From NCBI GenBank assembly GCA_964543905.1, contig CAZIZO010000002.1:395972-459971 (forward strand): DNA of 64,000 nucleotides, given 5' to 3'. The position numbers were made by a program, and so were the translations under genes. The first letter of the stretch is position 1. Each line of letters starts with the position of its first letter. Below, piece after piece: positions 36,774 through 46,122 of the stretch. This DNA comes from GCA-016699835 sp964543905. Its GTDB lineage: Bacteria > Planctomycetota > Phycisphaerae > Phycisphaerales > UBA1924. The notes below the pieces were generated by a model. That model was given only the letters and a program-made list of their open reading frames with translations, did no database searches and was not told where the DNA came from.

Positions 36774-38765
36774 ATGCTCACCAAACTCGCAACCCTTGGC
36801 GGCCTTGGCGCTCTCGTCGTCGGCTTCTTTGCCGTCAACATGATCGCGTCGACGACCCTCACCGGCAGCCGCATCGACCTGACCGAGGGTAAGTTGTACA
36901 CGCTGACGCAAGGCTCGCGCAACATCGCGTCGGGGCTGAATGAGCCGATCACGCTCACGCTCTATTACAGCGCCAAACTCGCGACGGGCAACCCGGGCGT
37001 GCAGAGTTACGGGCAGCGTTGCCGCGAACTTTTGGAGGAGTATGCCCGCCTTTCCAAGGGAAAGATCAAACTCCGGGTGATCGATCCCGAGCCGTTCTCC
37101 GATGACGAGGACGCCGCGATGCAGCACGGGCTTGCGGGGGTGCCCATCAACAACAAGGGCGACACGCTCTATCTCGGGCTCGTGGGCGTCAACAGCGTGG
37201 ACGGCAAGGAGACGATCCCCTTTCTCGACCCGCAGAAGGAGCGCTTCCTCGAGTACGACATCACCCGCCTGATCTATGCCCTGAACAACCCCAAGAAGAA
37301 GGTGGTGGGGCTGATGACGAGCCTGCCCATCGACGGCAACCAGATGGACTTCCGCTCGATGCGGCAGCAGCAGGGCAAGCCCTGGATCATCAAGACCGAA
37401 GTGGAATCGCTGTTCGAGGTGAAGAAGGTCGAGACGAACGTCACGCAGATTCCGGCGGGGATCGACGTGCTGTGGCTGGTCCACCCCAAGAACCTGAGCG
37501 ATGCGACGCTCTACGCGATCGACCAGTACGTGCTCGGCGGCGGGCGGCTCGTCGCGTTCGTGGACCCGCAATGCGACAGCGACATGATCCCGGGCATTGA
37601 CCCGATGCAGCAGATGCAGATCCCCAAGAGTTCGGACCTGAACAAACTTCTCCACGCCTGGGGCGTGGAGGTGGTCGCGGGCAAGGTCGCGACGGACGAT
37701 CAACTCGCGCTCAAGGTTCAGGCGGGCGGACAGCGCCCCGAGGTTGTTTCCCACGTGGCGTTCATCGGTGCCGACAAGCGGGCGCTCGCCTCCGACGATG
37801 CGATCACGGGGCAGATGTCAAACATGATCCTGGCGACGGCGGGCATCATCCAGAAGTACACCCCGGCGCCGGAAGCGAGCACCAAGGACGGTGGAGCGGC
37901 GGCACCATCGGCGGGCGGGCCTTCGCTGACGATCACGCCACTCGTGACGACGACGGAGCGCTCCGCGGAGGTGCCCGTGGCGGAGGTAGGCATGTTCGCC
38001 GATCCGAAGACGTTGCTGGCGAAGTTCCAGCCGTCGGGCAAGAAGTTGACGCTGGCGGCAAGGCTGACGGGCAAGGTCAAGACGGCGTTTCCGAACGGCA
38101 AGCCCGAGCCACCCAAGCCCGCGGAGGGCCAGGTCGCGCCCGAGCCGAACGCCGCGCCCCAGATCATGGAATCCAAGGACGCGGTAAACGCGATTCTGGT
38201 CGCCGATTGTGACATGCTCACCGATCGATTCTGGGTGAACGAGGAGCGGTTGGGGCCGATCTCGCTGGGGTTCCGGAAGTTTTCCGACAACGGTGATTTC
38301 GTGACCAACGCGATCGACAACATGATCGGAAGTTCCGACCTGATCTCCGTGCGTGCTCGCGGGCAGAGCAACCGGCCGTTCGATCTGGTGGACAAGATGG
38401 AGAAGCAGGCGGAGGGCGCGGTGCAGGCGAAGGTGCAATCGCTGCAGGAAAAACTCCGAACGGCGGAGCAACGCATCGCGGAGATCGAGCGTCAGAAGCC
38501 GGGCGAGGAGGGCAAGGGCCTGCTGCTCTCGCCCGAGCAGCAGGCGGAGATCGAGAAGTTCCGGCAGGAGCGGCTTGCCACGCGGAAGGAGTTGCGTGCC
38601 GAGCAACTGGGCCTGCGCAAGGATATCGAGACGCTGGGGACGAAACTGAAGTTCATCAACATCGCCGTGATGCCGGTGCTTGTCGCGCTCGCAGCGGTCG
38701 GGCTGGGCGCGTACCGCGTGTCCCGTCGCGGCTCGTATCGACGAACGGTGGCGAGCGCGGAGTGA
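36774..38765 (+). CDS. GldG-family ABC system component
   Basis: 663 residues, membrane-anchored at both ends: an N-terminal helix (LGGLGALVVGFFAVNMIAS) and a C-terminal one (INIAVMPVLVALAAVGLGA). The GldG core shows RIDLTEGKLYTLTQGSRNIA, PITLTLYYSAKL, YARLSKGKIKLRVIDPEPFS and LSDATLYAIDQYVLGGGRLV. A coiled-coil segment of about 70 residues (LQEKLRTAEQRIAEIER, then QQAEIEKFRQERLATRKEL) lies near the end. Third gene of the operon, 50 bases after the permease; two TCGATGCTCG words lie in the gap. Probably extracytoplasmic, and its role in the transporter is unknown. Confidence 0.88.
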   Translation: MLTKLATLGGLGALVVGFFAVNMIASTTLTGSRIDLTEGKLYTLTQGSRNIASGLNEPITLTLYYSAKLATGNPGVQSYGQRCRELLEEYARLSKGKIKLRVIDPEPFSDDEDAAMQHGLAGVPINNKGDTLYLGLVGVNSVDGKETIPFLDPQKERFLEYDITRLIYALNNPKKKVVGLMTSLPIDGNQMDFRSMRQQQGKPWIIKTEVESLFEVKKVETNVTQIPAGIDVLWLVHPKNLSDATLYAIDQYVLGGGRLVAFVDPQCDSDMIPGIDPMQQMQIPKSSDLNKLLHAWGVEVVAGKVATDDQLALKVQAGGQRPEVVSHVAFIGADKRALASDDAITGQMSNMILATAGIIQKYTPAPEASTKDGGAAAPSAGGPSLTITPLVTTTERSAEVPVAEVGMFADPKTLLAKFQPSGKKLTLAARLTGKVKTAFPNGKPEPPKPAEGQVAPEPNAAPQIMESKDAVNAILVADCDMLTDRFWVNEERLGPISLGFRKFSDNGDFVTNAIDNMIGSSDLISVRARGQSNRPFDLVDKMEKQAEGAVQAKVQSLQEKLRTAEQRIAEIERQKPGEEGKGLLLSPEQQAEIEKFRQERLATRKELRAEQLGLRKDIETLGTKLKFINIAVMPVLVALAAVGLGAYRVSRRGSYRRTVASAE

Positions 38766-38833
38766 GTCTGCGCGGCGTGCGGATCGAAGGACCCTGGGAT
38801 TGCAGTTCCTGTGATTGGAGTTGAGGTGGCAGC

Positions 38834-40138
38834 ATGAAGTCGAGTTCGATCGCGGTTCTCGCGGCCGGGGCGCTGGCCCTTGCCGGCGTGGCGGGCCTGG
38901 TGATGTCCAGGCGCGGCGAAGCCCCCGCGTCCGTCGCGGGCAAACTTTTTCCCGGTCTGTCGGGCAAGATCAACGAAGCGGCTCGTGTCGAAATCCTCCG
39001 GGGCGGTCAGCAGACCGTCCTCGCCAGGGCCGCCGACGGCGCGTGGAGCGTCGAGTCCAAGGGGGGCTATCCCGCGGAGTTTGAGAACGTCAAGACGCTC
39101 ATCATCGGGCTGTCCAAGAGCGAGATTCTTGAAGAGAAGACCGCCAACCCGGAGAACTATGCCCGCATCGGCGTTGAAGACCCCGCGCCCACGTCCGCCG
39201 TCATGACGCCCGAAGCCCTTGGCTCGACCCAGGTCACGCTCAAAGACGCCGGCGGTCAGATTCTGGCTTCGGTCATCCTTGGCAACACCCCCCCATCCTC
39301 GGGCGGCTTCAGCGTCGAGCAAGCCAAGTTCGCACGGCGCGCCGGCGAAAAGCAGTCCTACCTCATCAAGCCCGCACCCAATGCCGAGCCCGGCATCTTG
39401 ACCTGGGTCAACCGGGAAGTTCTCAAGATCGATGGCACGCGCATCCAGTCGGTCAAAGTTTCCACGACGCAGCCCCTCGAAGCCCCCTCCGCCTCCGACG
39501 CACCTTCGCTCGCCCCTCCGCCCCTTCCGCAAGACGTCTTGATCGAGCGCGTCCAAGGTTCGGCCAACGAGCCGCTCGGCAAGTTCGAGTTCAAGAACAT
39601 GCCCCCAGGGCGTGAACTGAAGAGCATGGGACAAGAGGGCCAGATCGCCTCGGCCCTCGCGTACGTTGACATGGAGGACGTGGCCCTCGCCGCCGATGTC
39701 GCCTCGGCGCCCATCATCGCCACCGCCGAGTATCGGACGAAGGATGGGCTGGCGGTGGTGTTGACCACGCGGGAGAAGGACGGCAAGACCTGGGGAACGT
39801 TCCAGGCCTCCGCCTTTGCCGTGCTGCCCCCCGCCCGGGCGGAAGATCAGCCCGCCGACGCATCCGCGGGCGCGGAGAAGGAGAAGAAGGTCGAGGCGAA
39901 GGCGGGCGAGGCGGTCGCAGGCCCGGGCGTTCCCGCCATTGACCCCAAGATCGAGGATGAAGCCAAGGGTCTGAACGCCAGACTCGGGAGATGGGCGTTT
40001 GCGATTCCAGCGTGGAAGGCCGGGAGTTTCAAGTCCAACTGGAAGGAACTTTTGAAGGAGCCCGCACCCGCGACCGAAACTCCGGGACCCGTCGGACCCG
40101 TTGCGCCCGCGGGCGCTGGTGAGAGGCCCCCGGGCTAG
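38834..40138 (+). CDS. DUF4340 domain protein of gld-type operon
   Basis: 434 residues from ATG 38834 with GAGGTGG just upstream. N-terminal membrane anchor (IAVLAAGALALAGVAGLVM), then a DUF4340 domain: VEILRGGQQTVLARAADGAWSVES, YPAEFENVKTLIIGLSKSEI and YARIGVEDPAP. A second, similar region follows, with Pro/Ala-rich linkers. DUF4340 genes regularly follow gldG homologues and are thought to complete the same envelope complex. The operon ends at the hairpin at 40163. Function not established. Confidence 0.85.
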   Translation: MKSSSIAVLAAGALALAGVAGLVMSRRGEAPASVAGKLFPGLSGKINEAARVEILRGGQQTVLARAADGAWSVESKGGYPAEFENVKTLIIGLSKSEILEEKTANPENYARIGVEDPAPTSAVMTPEALGSTQVTLKDAGGQILASVILGNTPPSSGGFSVEQAKFARRAGEKQSYLIKPAPNAEPGILTWVNREVLKIDGTRIQSVKVSTTQPLEAPSASDAPSLAPPPLPQDVLIERVQGSANEPLGKFEFKNMPPGRELKSMGQEGQIASALAYVDMEDVALAADVASAPIIATAEYRTKDGLAVVLTTREKDGKTWGTFQASAFAVLPPARAEDQPADASAGAEKEKKVEAKAGEAVAGPGVPAIDPKIEDEAKGLNARLGRWAFAIPAWKAGSFKSNWKELLKEPAPATETPGPVGPVAPAGAGERPPG

Positions 40139-40162
40139 GCGAGTGCAAGGACGAACATCGAA

Positions 40163-40190
40163 GCGCCCGGGTCTTGGCCCGGGCTTTTTG
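40163..40190 (+). terminator. rho-independent terminator of the gld-type operon
   Basis: GCCCGGG (40165-40171), six-base loop TCTTGG, CCCGGGC (40178-40184), then five T. It lies 25 bases after the DUF4340 stop and before the 3' end of the opposing dockerin gene. Confidence 0.88.
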
Positions 40191-40209
40191 TGTTCGCGTG
40201 CGACGTCGA

Positions 40210-41496
40210 TCAGCACCCGGCATCAAAACGGAAGAGATAAAACAGGAGGTCGTCGATGGTGACACCGCCGTCGGGCGTTCCGGTGATTGTGCCGTCGTCC
40301 AGATCGGCCCGCACGTCGCCGTCGGCGAAGATCGTCAGGTAGAACAGGAGGTCGTCGATGGTGACGCCGCCGTCGGGCGTCCCGCTGCCCGTGCCGTCGT
40401 CCACGTCGGCGGGGCAGGAAGGCTGGCTGAGTTGGGCGATGTATCCGACGATCGACCCGTCGTTGAGGAGCGCCTGTCCCACGATCGTGTTGCCGTCGGG
40501 CGTGATGTCGTTGGCACGGAAGAGGCGTCCGCCCACGAGGCCTTGGGCGCCGAGGGCGATGAGGAGCCCTCCCAGGTCTTCCGCGACGTTGTTTCGCCAG
40601 AGGATCGCGAACTCGACGAAGGATCCGGTGGTGGTCTCGCCGACGATGGCGTTGCCCGTCGCGTCCACGCCCAGAGCGGTGTCAAACGTTCCGAACGAGG
40701 GGTGGGGGAGTAACTCGGCCTGCCCGGTCGAGGATCGCCAGACGAACGCTCGGTTCCCCACCGATCCAACCGCGACGCTTGCGTCGGGGGAGCAGGCGAG
40801 GGCTTCCATGATCCCGTCCGTCGGCGCGCCGGCCGGACGCTCGATGCGAGTAAGGGCGAAGGTTTGTGAGTTCCAGCGGAAGGCCCGTTGCGGGAAATAG
40901 TTCACCGTGCCGCAGTCGATCCCGCCGAAGGTCCACTGACCGTCGTCGCTCATGCAGTTGATGCTCGCGTCGTTGAGGAAGAGGAACGGGTTGCCGGGCC
41001 TCCAGACCGTCGAACTCGTCGCCGCCCCCGTCACGCTGTAGAAGAAACTGGCGCTCGCCACCCGATTGCCGACGGCGTTGGTGCTGGTGGAGACGGTGCG
41101 GGTCCGCGTCTCGGGCGGACACTCGATGGTCTGGGGGAGGTTGGTCCCCACCCAGCGCACGCCGCACGCCCGCCGGGTGAGGTTGGTGCGAAGGTCGATG
41201 GCCAGCCCGACGATCGTCGAGCCGTCCGCGGAGATGCTGCGGACCGCGCTGGCGTGGTCGGGCGCGAGCCCATCGAGCAAGACCACGCCCGTCGAGGCGG
41301 TCCACCGAAACGCCCGCGAGGTGCCGTCGGAGCGGGAGACCGTGCCCGCGACGACGCTCCCGTCCGCGGAGATGGCGACGACTTCGGCGTCGGTGTAGGG
41401 TGCCGGGGCGTGGATGGGCAAGAAGGTGGCCGGACCTTGCGCCATCGCCCAGGAAACGCCCAACGTGATCGCGCCGATCGCCGAACAGGAACGCAT
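40210..41496 (-). CDS. GC-type dockerin protein with HAF-type repeats
   Basis: 428 residues from ATG 41496 (GGGAGGT upstream). Signal peptide to about 20 (IGAITLGVSWAMAQG). The body is HAF-like: VVAISADGSVVAGTVSRSDG, RAFRWTASTGVVLLDG, VRSISADGSTIVGLAIDL, VGSVGNRAFVWRSSTGQ and ITPDGNTIVGQALLNDGS. This is the same repeat type as in the 23904 gene, but without Ig-like domains. The dockerin module starts CPADVDDGTGSGTPDGG and ends FRFDAGC. Converges on the gld-type operon. Function unknown. Confidence 0.86.
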   Translation of the reverse strand: MRSCSAIGAITLGVSWAMAQGPATFLPIHAPAPYTDAEVVAISADGSVVAGTVSRSDGTSRAFRWTASTGVVLLDGLAPDHASAVRSISADGSTIVGLAIDLRTNLTRRACGVRWVGTNLPQTIECPPETRTRTVSTSTNAVGNRVASASFFYSVTGAATSSTVWRPGNPFLFLNDASINCMSDDGQWTFGGIDCGTVNYFPQRAFRWNSQTFALTRIERPAGAPTDGIMEALACSPDASVAVGSVGNRAFVWRSSTGQAELLPHPSFGTFDTALGVDATGNAIVGETTTGSFVEFAILWRNNVAEDLGGLLIALGAQGLVGGRLFRANDITPDGNTIVGQALLNDGSIVGYIAQLSQPSCPADVDDGTGSGTPDGGVTIDDLLFYLTIFADGDVRADLDDGTITGTPDGGVTIDDLLFYLFRFDAGC

Positions 41497-41610
41497 CGTC
41501 CACCTCCCAACGGCCGAGAACCCGGCCACGTCCGGCCCGCCCGTCTGTATCGAATATACCTCAGATTTTCGGCTTCGCCACCAAACCTCGCCCCAACCGA
41601 GAAGATTCCT

Positions 41611-42135
41611 CTACTTTGTCGGCGCTTCCGGGCCAGTTGCAAACACCTGCAATCGATGTCCTCGAAGCGTCAGGCCCAGACGCTCGCACGCGGCGGCACA
41701 CCATCCCGCCAACTCCGGGACGTCGATGGCCATCGCCTGTCCATTGTCCAGCCGGATCAGGAGGTCGTGTCCCTTGCCTCCGAACACCAGTTGGAAGTGC
41801 GATTGGTCGTCGTCGAACGGCACCCGCTGCACGATCCCCGCCTCTTGCATCAGCCGGATCGTCCGATACACCGTGGCCTTGCTCACCCGGAAGCCCGATC
41901 GCTTGACCTGCTCCAGCACGCGGTCGGCCTCGAACATCCCAGACTCGTCGTGCAGGCGGATGACCGTGTCCAACACCTGGGCCCTCTCCGGGGTGTACTT
42001 CAACCCCTCCGCCTTCAGTTTGCGACGAAACACGGAGCAGAGCGGATCAAACACCGCGATTGCGTCCGCGTCACGGCCGGGACCTCCTCCCACGTGCGAA
42101 CTTGACGACGATGAGATGGGCGAACGGGTCGGCAT
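41611..42135 (-). CDS. Fur-family transcriptional regulator
   Basis: 174 residues from ATG 42135. Winged-helix DNA-binding part: LKAEGLKYTPERAQVLDTVI, then RVSKATVYRTIRLMQEAGIV, the standard Fur recognition helix region. In the metal-binding half the usual HEHFVCLxCG is replaced by SHFQLVFGGKGHDLLIRLDNG. His is retained, but the CxxC structural zinc pair is absent, as in some planctomycete and cyanobacterial homologues. It could be a Zur, PerR or Fur type; metal specificity cannot be assigned. It precedes the dockerin gene on the same strand and is divergent from the GT-C gene (42194). Confidence 0.88.
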   Translation of the reverse strand: MPTRSPISSSSSSHVGGGPGRDADAIAVFDPLCSVFRRKLKAEGLKYTPERAQVLDTVIRLHDESGMFEADRVLEQVKRSGFRVSKATVYRTIRLMQEAGIVQRVPFDDDQSHFQLVFGGKGHDLLIRLDNGQAMAIDVPELAGWCAAACERLGLTLRGHRLQVFATGPEAPTK

Positions 42136-42193
42136 CGCTGTATCCTACGAGTCGGCCCGGTGTGCCGCCGCCTTCTCTACGGGGTCTAACCGC

Positions 42194-44386
42194 ATGGTTT
42201 TCACGTTCTCGCGTCGGTTCGAGCGGTTCTGGCCCCTGGTCTGGGCGCTGGCCTTCCTTGGCGCGCTGGGCTTCGCCGCCGCCTGGGGCGGGCCGTATCC
42301 GTTTTCCTCGGCGGATCGTCCCCCGCTGCTGGATCGCTGGCTCCTCGGGATGAACATCGTCGTGGAGCGACTCGTCGTTGCGGGGTGGACGCCCTTCATC
42401 TATATTGCCGGCGCGATTGGGCTTGGGCGTCTGGCGTGGCCCTTCGTTCGGCTCTCTCGCGAGTTCTTCGCCCTCCAGTGCGGCTTCGGGCTGGCGCTGA
42501 TGCTCACCTACTCGCACGTGCTCGGGCAGACTGGACTCTTCGCCTCGAAACTCGGGCTTGTTCTCGCGTATGCGCCCCTCGTGCTCGGCGTGCTCATGCT
42601 GATCGAGCAGGTCATGGTTCGCCAGTGGGCTCGCCGCGGCGAGATCACGTTCAACCTGGCGCCCATCGTTGTCGTCATTCCCTTGGCCATCCTCCTCACC
42701 GCCGCGTGCATCGCCCCGGGCGTGCTCTGGTCCAGCGAGTTTGGTGGCTATGACGTCCTGAGTTACCACCTCCAACTTCCGCAGGAGTGGCTCCGCGTGG
42801 GGCGCATCGTTCCGCTCCAGCACAACGTGTATTCCTTCCTCCCGAGTTACGTCGAGGCCGCCTTCATGCACTTGGGCGTGCTGCGCGGCGCGCCGGTCGC
42901 CGATGCGGCCTCGCGGGGCCTCCTGATCCAAGACGGCCTCCCGGCCATTTCCTGCCAACTCTTCCACGCCTTTGTCACCCTCCTCTCCTCGTGGCTTCTC
43001 TCCCGCGCGGTTCGTTCGGTTCTTCGCCGAGCCGGATTCCAGGATCGCGTGGCCACCACGTGCGCCCTGGTCGTGGGCGGCATCGCGTTCGCGACCCCGT
43101 GGGTCCTCGTCGTTGGCTCCCTCGCGTACAACGAGATGGTCCTCATCGCCCTCTTCTCCTCGGCGTTCGTCGTCGCCCTTGAAGAGGATGTCCGCCCCGC
43201 CAACCGCGCCGTCTTTGCCGCCCTCATGGTCGGCGTGGCCTGCGGCGCCAAGCCCACCGCTCTTCTCTTTGCCGGCGTTCCGACTGCGCTGTTGATCTTC
43301 GGCCTGACTCCTGTTCGCGATTGGCTCCGCATTCTCATCCCGGGCGTCGTCGTCGGGGCCCTCACCCTTGCCCCGTGGATGATCCGGAACTATCAGGCCG
43401 TCCACAATCCCGTCTTCCCAGCGGGCACGTCCATCTTCGGTTCCGCCCACTGGTCCGACGAGCAAGTTCAGCGGTTCCAGAAGGCCCATTCCTTCCGCGG
43501 CCCGCTCGTCGATCGGCTCAGGCTCCTCGTTCAGGAAGACCCGAATGACCCCGCGGGCAAACGACACCGAGGCATGCTGCATCGTCAGTGGGGGGGGTTC
43601 TTCATCCTCGCCGCCATCGCTCTCCCGGTCTGTGCGCTGGGACTTCGCCGTCGGGAGACCCGGGACGCTCGTCGATTAGCGTGGATCATCCCTGCGGCCC
43701 TCCTCGCGCAAGTCGGGCTTTGGCTGTACACCACGCACCTTCAATCCAGATTCCTGCTTCCACTGCTCCTCCCCGCATCCTGCGTCCTTGCCGGCGCCTT
43801 TGCCGTGCTTGCCCAACTGCCTCCGGCCCTTCGCGTGCGCGCACCGCTGGGCCTGGCCGCCATGCTCATGCAGGTGTTGTTCACCCTGATGACCTACCGC
43901 GTCGAACGCGGCGGGAATCCCGCCGACCAACTCCTCTTTCCACCCGCGTTCTTCTCTGGCCTTGTCGGACTTGGCGACGATGTGGATGCCCCCTCCCGCG
44001 CCGCCGCGATTGCGAACCACCCCGTCTACTACGTCAACTACCGTGTTCTTCCTCGCGACGGCAGCCTTGTTCTCCTTGGCGATACCGCTCCCTTCTACTA
44101 CCTCAACGCGCTCACGCGGGAGCCTGTCGAAGTCCGATACGCCACGACGTGGGACACCAACCCCCTTGCTGATGACATCGCCCGAGGAATCAACACTCAG
44201 GGGCCCGCGATGGTCCTGCTGGATCGCGCCATGATGGACGTGTGGGAGCGTTCGGGGGTCAATGACCCACGGCTCTCTCCGCCCCTCCTCGACGCGTGGC
44301 GGCGCGAGCGCTCCGACACCGTCATGGACTGGTCCCGCATTCGATTCGACCTTCGGCGGGATGTGCGACTCCTTCGCCTTCGATGA
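42194..44386 (+). CDS. GT39-like GT-C membrane glycosyltransferase
   Basis: 730 residues with about 12 membrane helices, of the PMT/GT39-like GT-C class that transfers sugars from polyprenyl phosphate on the outer face of the membrane. The first large outer loop has the acidic catalytic-type segment SSEFGGYDVLSYHLQLPQEW. A C-terminal soluble domain (~640-730) follows, with FYYLNALTREPVEVRYATTW. ATG 42194 starts just ahead of the first helix. It begins a run of envelope-glycan genes (44465, 46123, 47040), suggesting a common role in surface glycosylation. Acceptor and donor unknown. Confidence 0.82.
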   Translation: MVFTFSRRFERFWPLVWALAFLGALGFAAAWGGPYPFSSADRPPLLDRWLLGMNIVVERLVVAGWTPFIYIAGAIGLGRLAWPFVRLSREFFALQCGFGLALMLTYSHVLGQTGLFASKLGLVLAYAPLVLGVLMLIEQVMVRQWARRGEITFNLAPIVVVIPLAILLTAACIAPGVLWSSEFGGYDVLSYHLQLPQEWLRVGRIVPLQHNVYSFLPSYVEAAFMHLGVLRGAPVADAASRGLLIQDGLPAISCQLFHAFVTLLSSWLLSRAVRSVLRRAGFQDRVATTCALVVGGIAFATPWVLVVGSLAYNEMVLIALFSSAFVVALEEDVRPANRAVFAALMVGVACGAKPTALLFAGVPTALLIFGLTPVRDWLRILIPGVVVGALTLAPWMIRNYQAVHNPVFPAGTSIFGSAHWSDEQVQRFQKAHSFRGPLVDRLRLLVQEDPNDPAGKRHRGMLHRQWGGFFILAAIALPVCALGLRRRETRDARRLAWIIPAALLAQVGLWLYTTHLQSRFLLPLLLPASCVLAGAFAVLAQLPPALRVRAPLGLAAMLMQVLFTLMTYRVERGGNPADQLLFPPAFFSGLVGLGDDVDAPSRAAAIANHPVYYVNYRVLPRDGSLVLLGDTAPFYYLNALTREPVEVRYATTWDTNPLADDIARGINTQGPAMVLLDRAMMDVWERSGVNDPRLSPPLLDAWRRERSDTVMDWSRIRFDLRRDVRLLRLR

Positions 44387-44464
44387 CAGGGGGGAGGCCC
44401 CCCGATCGTCCCCTTCTCGCCGCCCGCACGGGCCTGTTTCGCACGCGTCGCGTATAGTCTCCCG

Positions 44465-46066
44465 ATGACTTCCGCTCCGCTCCCCGACCCCTCCTCGCCA
44501 CGTTCGAACGTTATCGGTGATCGGAGTCCTTTGAACGGACAAAGCCCGAACGGATCGCTCAACGGGACGCACCCCGCTTCCGCGCTTGAGGCCAAGCCTG
44601 CCAGGCCGCGTCGCGCAAAGGTACGTGTTGCCGGGGTCATACCTTGCTACAACCGTCCGCAGGACGTCAACCTGCTGCTGAAGGATCTCTCTCGGCTCGA
44701 CCTTCGGGACATCGACCTCTGGGTCGTTCTGGTCGACAATGCTTCTTCGACACCCCTTGCTCAAACCGTTCAAGTTCCCGCGAACCTTCGCGTTGAAATC
44801 TATCGAGCACCTGCCAATACGGGGGGCGCGGGCGGATTCAACACCGGGATGTCCCGTGTGCTTGCGGGGGAGGGGCTCTCCGGACAGTTCGACCCACCCG
44901 AGTTCATGTGGATGCTCGACAGCGACGTCCGCATCACTCGACGCTGTTTGCAGCGCCTGCTCCGCGTGCTGAAAGAGAATCCCGATTTCTTTGCCGCGGG
45001 CTCGGCGTTGCACGATCAGTTGACGCGACAGGTGTACGAGATCGGGGGCAAACTCAGCAAGGTCAACGGGTTCTTTTATCCCGCCGCTCGAGGGGATGTG
45101 GACCGACGCTTCCTGGTGAAGTGCGATTATCTCGCCGCGTGCAGCGCTCTGGTCCGCCGAGAAGCCATCGAGGCCACCGGGCTGATGCCCGACATCTTCA
45201 TCCATGGCGACGATGTCGAGTGGTTCCTTCGGATGGCGCAGACCACCGGCAAGAAGATGGTCGGCGTTCCCAGCGCGATCGCGTTCCATCCCCTGTGGGT
45301 ACGCAAGTTCCAAACGTGGGTCCGCTACTACACCACGCGGAACGCGTATGCGCCGATCGACGCCATGGGCTTTGGAGGACTGACCAGATTCCGTCGGGCC
45401 ATCGTTGACACGGAGCGCGCCCTTGCGCAAACCATGATGGGGCTTGACGAACTTGCCGAACTGCACATCCAGGGGCTCACCCACGCCGCCGAGGGCAAGA
45501 CCAAGGGCTACGGGCCCGCGGGCGGCATTTTGCCCGTGATCCAGAGCACGAAGGTGACCCCGTTCAGCGAACTCGCCCGCGTGGTCCGTGAGGAACTCGC
45601 CAAGCCCGGACGCAACGGACGCCTCTTCGTCCACCCGCTGATGCTCCTCCGCGTCGTCGACTTCCAGTTGCTCAAGGATCAACTCGCCCAACTTGGGGTC
45701 GAGATCACCGAAGACCCCTACTGGAAACGCCGCGGCCTCGATACCCACCGCATTTCGGATACGCTCAAAGCCCTCGCCCGCGCCTTCATCCCCCCGGCGG
45801 ATGTCGCCATCGTGCCGACCGGGTGGCCGACGAGTTGGTTCCGAGGCCGCACGCTGATCCAGATCACGAGCGACGGATTCCTCGTGCGGCGGATCCACCG
45901 ACGCCCGGTGCTCCGAAAGGCGGCTAGCGTGTTGTGGCGAGGCCTGAAGCAGTCGGTCCGGCTCGCCTTCCGGCCGCGCACCATCAACGAACTTCCCTCG
46001 GCCCCCAAGCGACTCGCTCCAACCGCCGCGGCCGCGCCGACACCCTCGCCCGCACGCGCCTCCTGA
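44465..46066 (+). CDS. GT2-family glycosyltransferase, GlfT2-like
   Basis: 533 residues. After a Pro/Ser-rich start (1-~50), the GT-A fold reads VRVAGVIPCYNRPQDVNLLL, VVLVDNASS, NTGGAGGFNTGM, FMWMLDSDVRITRRCL (the DxD metal motif) and IFIHGDDVEWFLRMAQTTGK. This pattern (HGDDVE and the AGGFNTG loop) is typical of galactofuranosyl-type GT2 enzymes such as GlfT2. A C-terminal helical domain (~390-533) follows. No membrane segment, so probably cytoplasmic and membrane-associated. Follows the GT39-like gene by 78 bases. Confidence 0.85.
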   Translation: MTSAPLPDPSSPRSNVIGDRSPLNGQSPNGSLNGTHPASALEAKPARPRRAKVRVAGVIPCYNRPQDVNLLLKDLSRLDLRDIDLWVVLVDNASSTPLAQTVQVPANLRVEIYRAPANTGGAGGFNTGMSRVLAGEGLSGQFDPPEFMWMLDSDVRITRRCLQRLLRVLKENPDFFAAGSALHDQLTRQVYEIGGKLSKVNGFFYPAARGDVDRRFLVKCDYLAACSALVRREAIEATGLMPDIFIHGDDVEWFLRMAQTTGKKMVGVPSAIAFHPLWVRKFQTWVRYYTTRNAYAPIDAMGFGGLTRFRRAIVDTERALAQTMMGLDELAELHIQGLTHAAEGKTKGYGPAGGILPVIQSTKVTPFSELARVVREELAKPGRNGRLFVHPLMLLRVVDFQLLKDQLAQLGVEITEDPYWKRRGLDTHRISDTLKALARAFIPPADVAIVPTGWPTSWFRGRTLIQITSDGFLVRRIHRRPVLRKAASVLWRGLKQSVRLAFRPRTINELPSAPKRLAPTAAAAPTPSPARAS

Positions 46067-46122
46067 GTGCTCGACCGCTGTTCGCCGCGGGGGCGAATCG
46101 GTCAACGGGTGAGGAGCCCATC

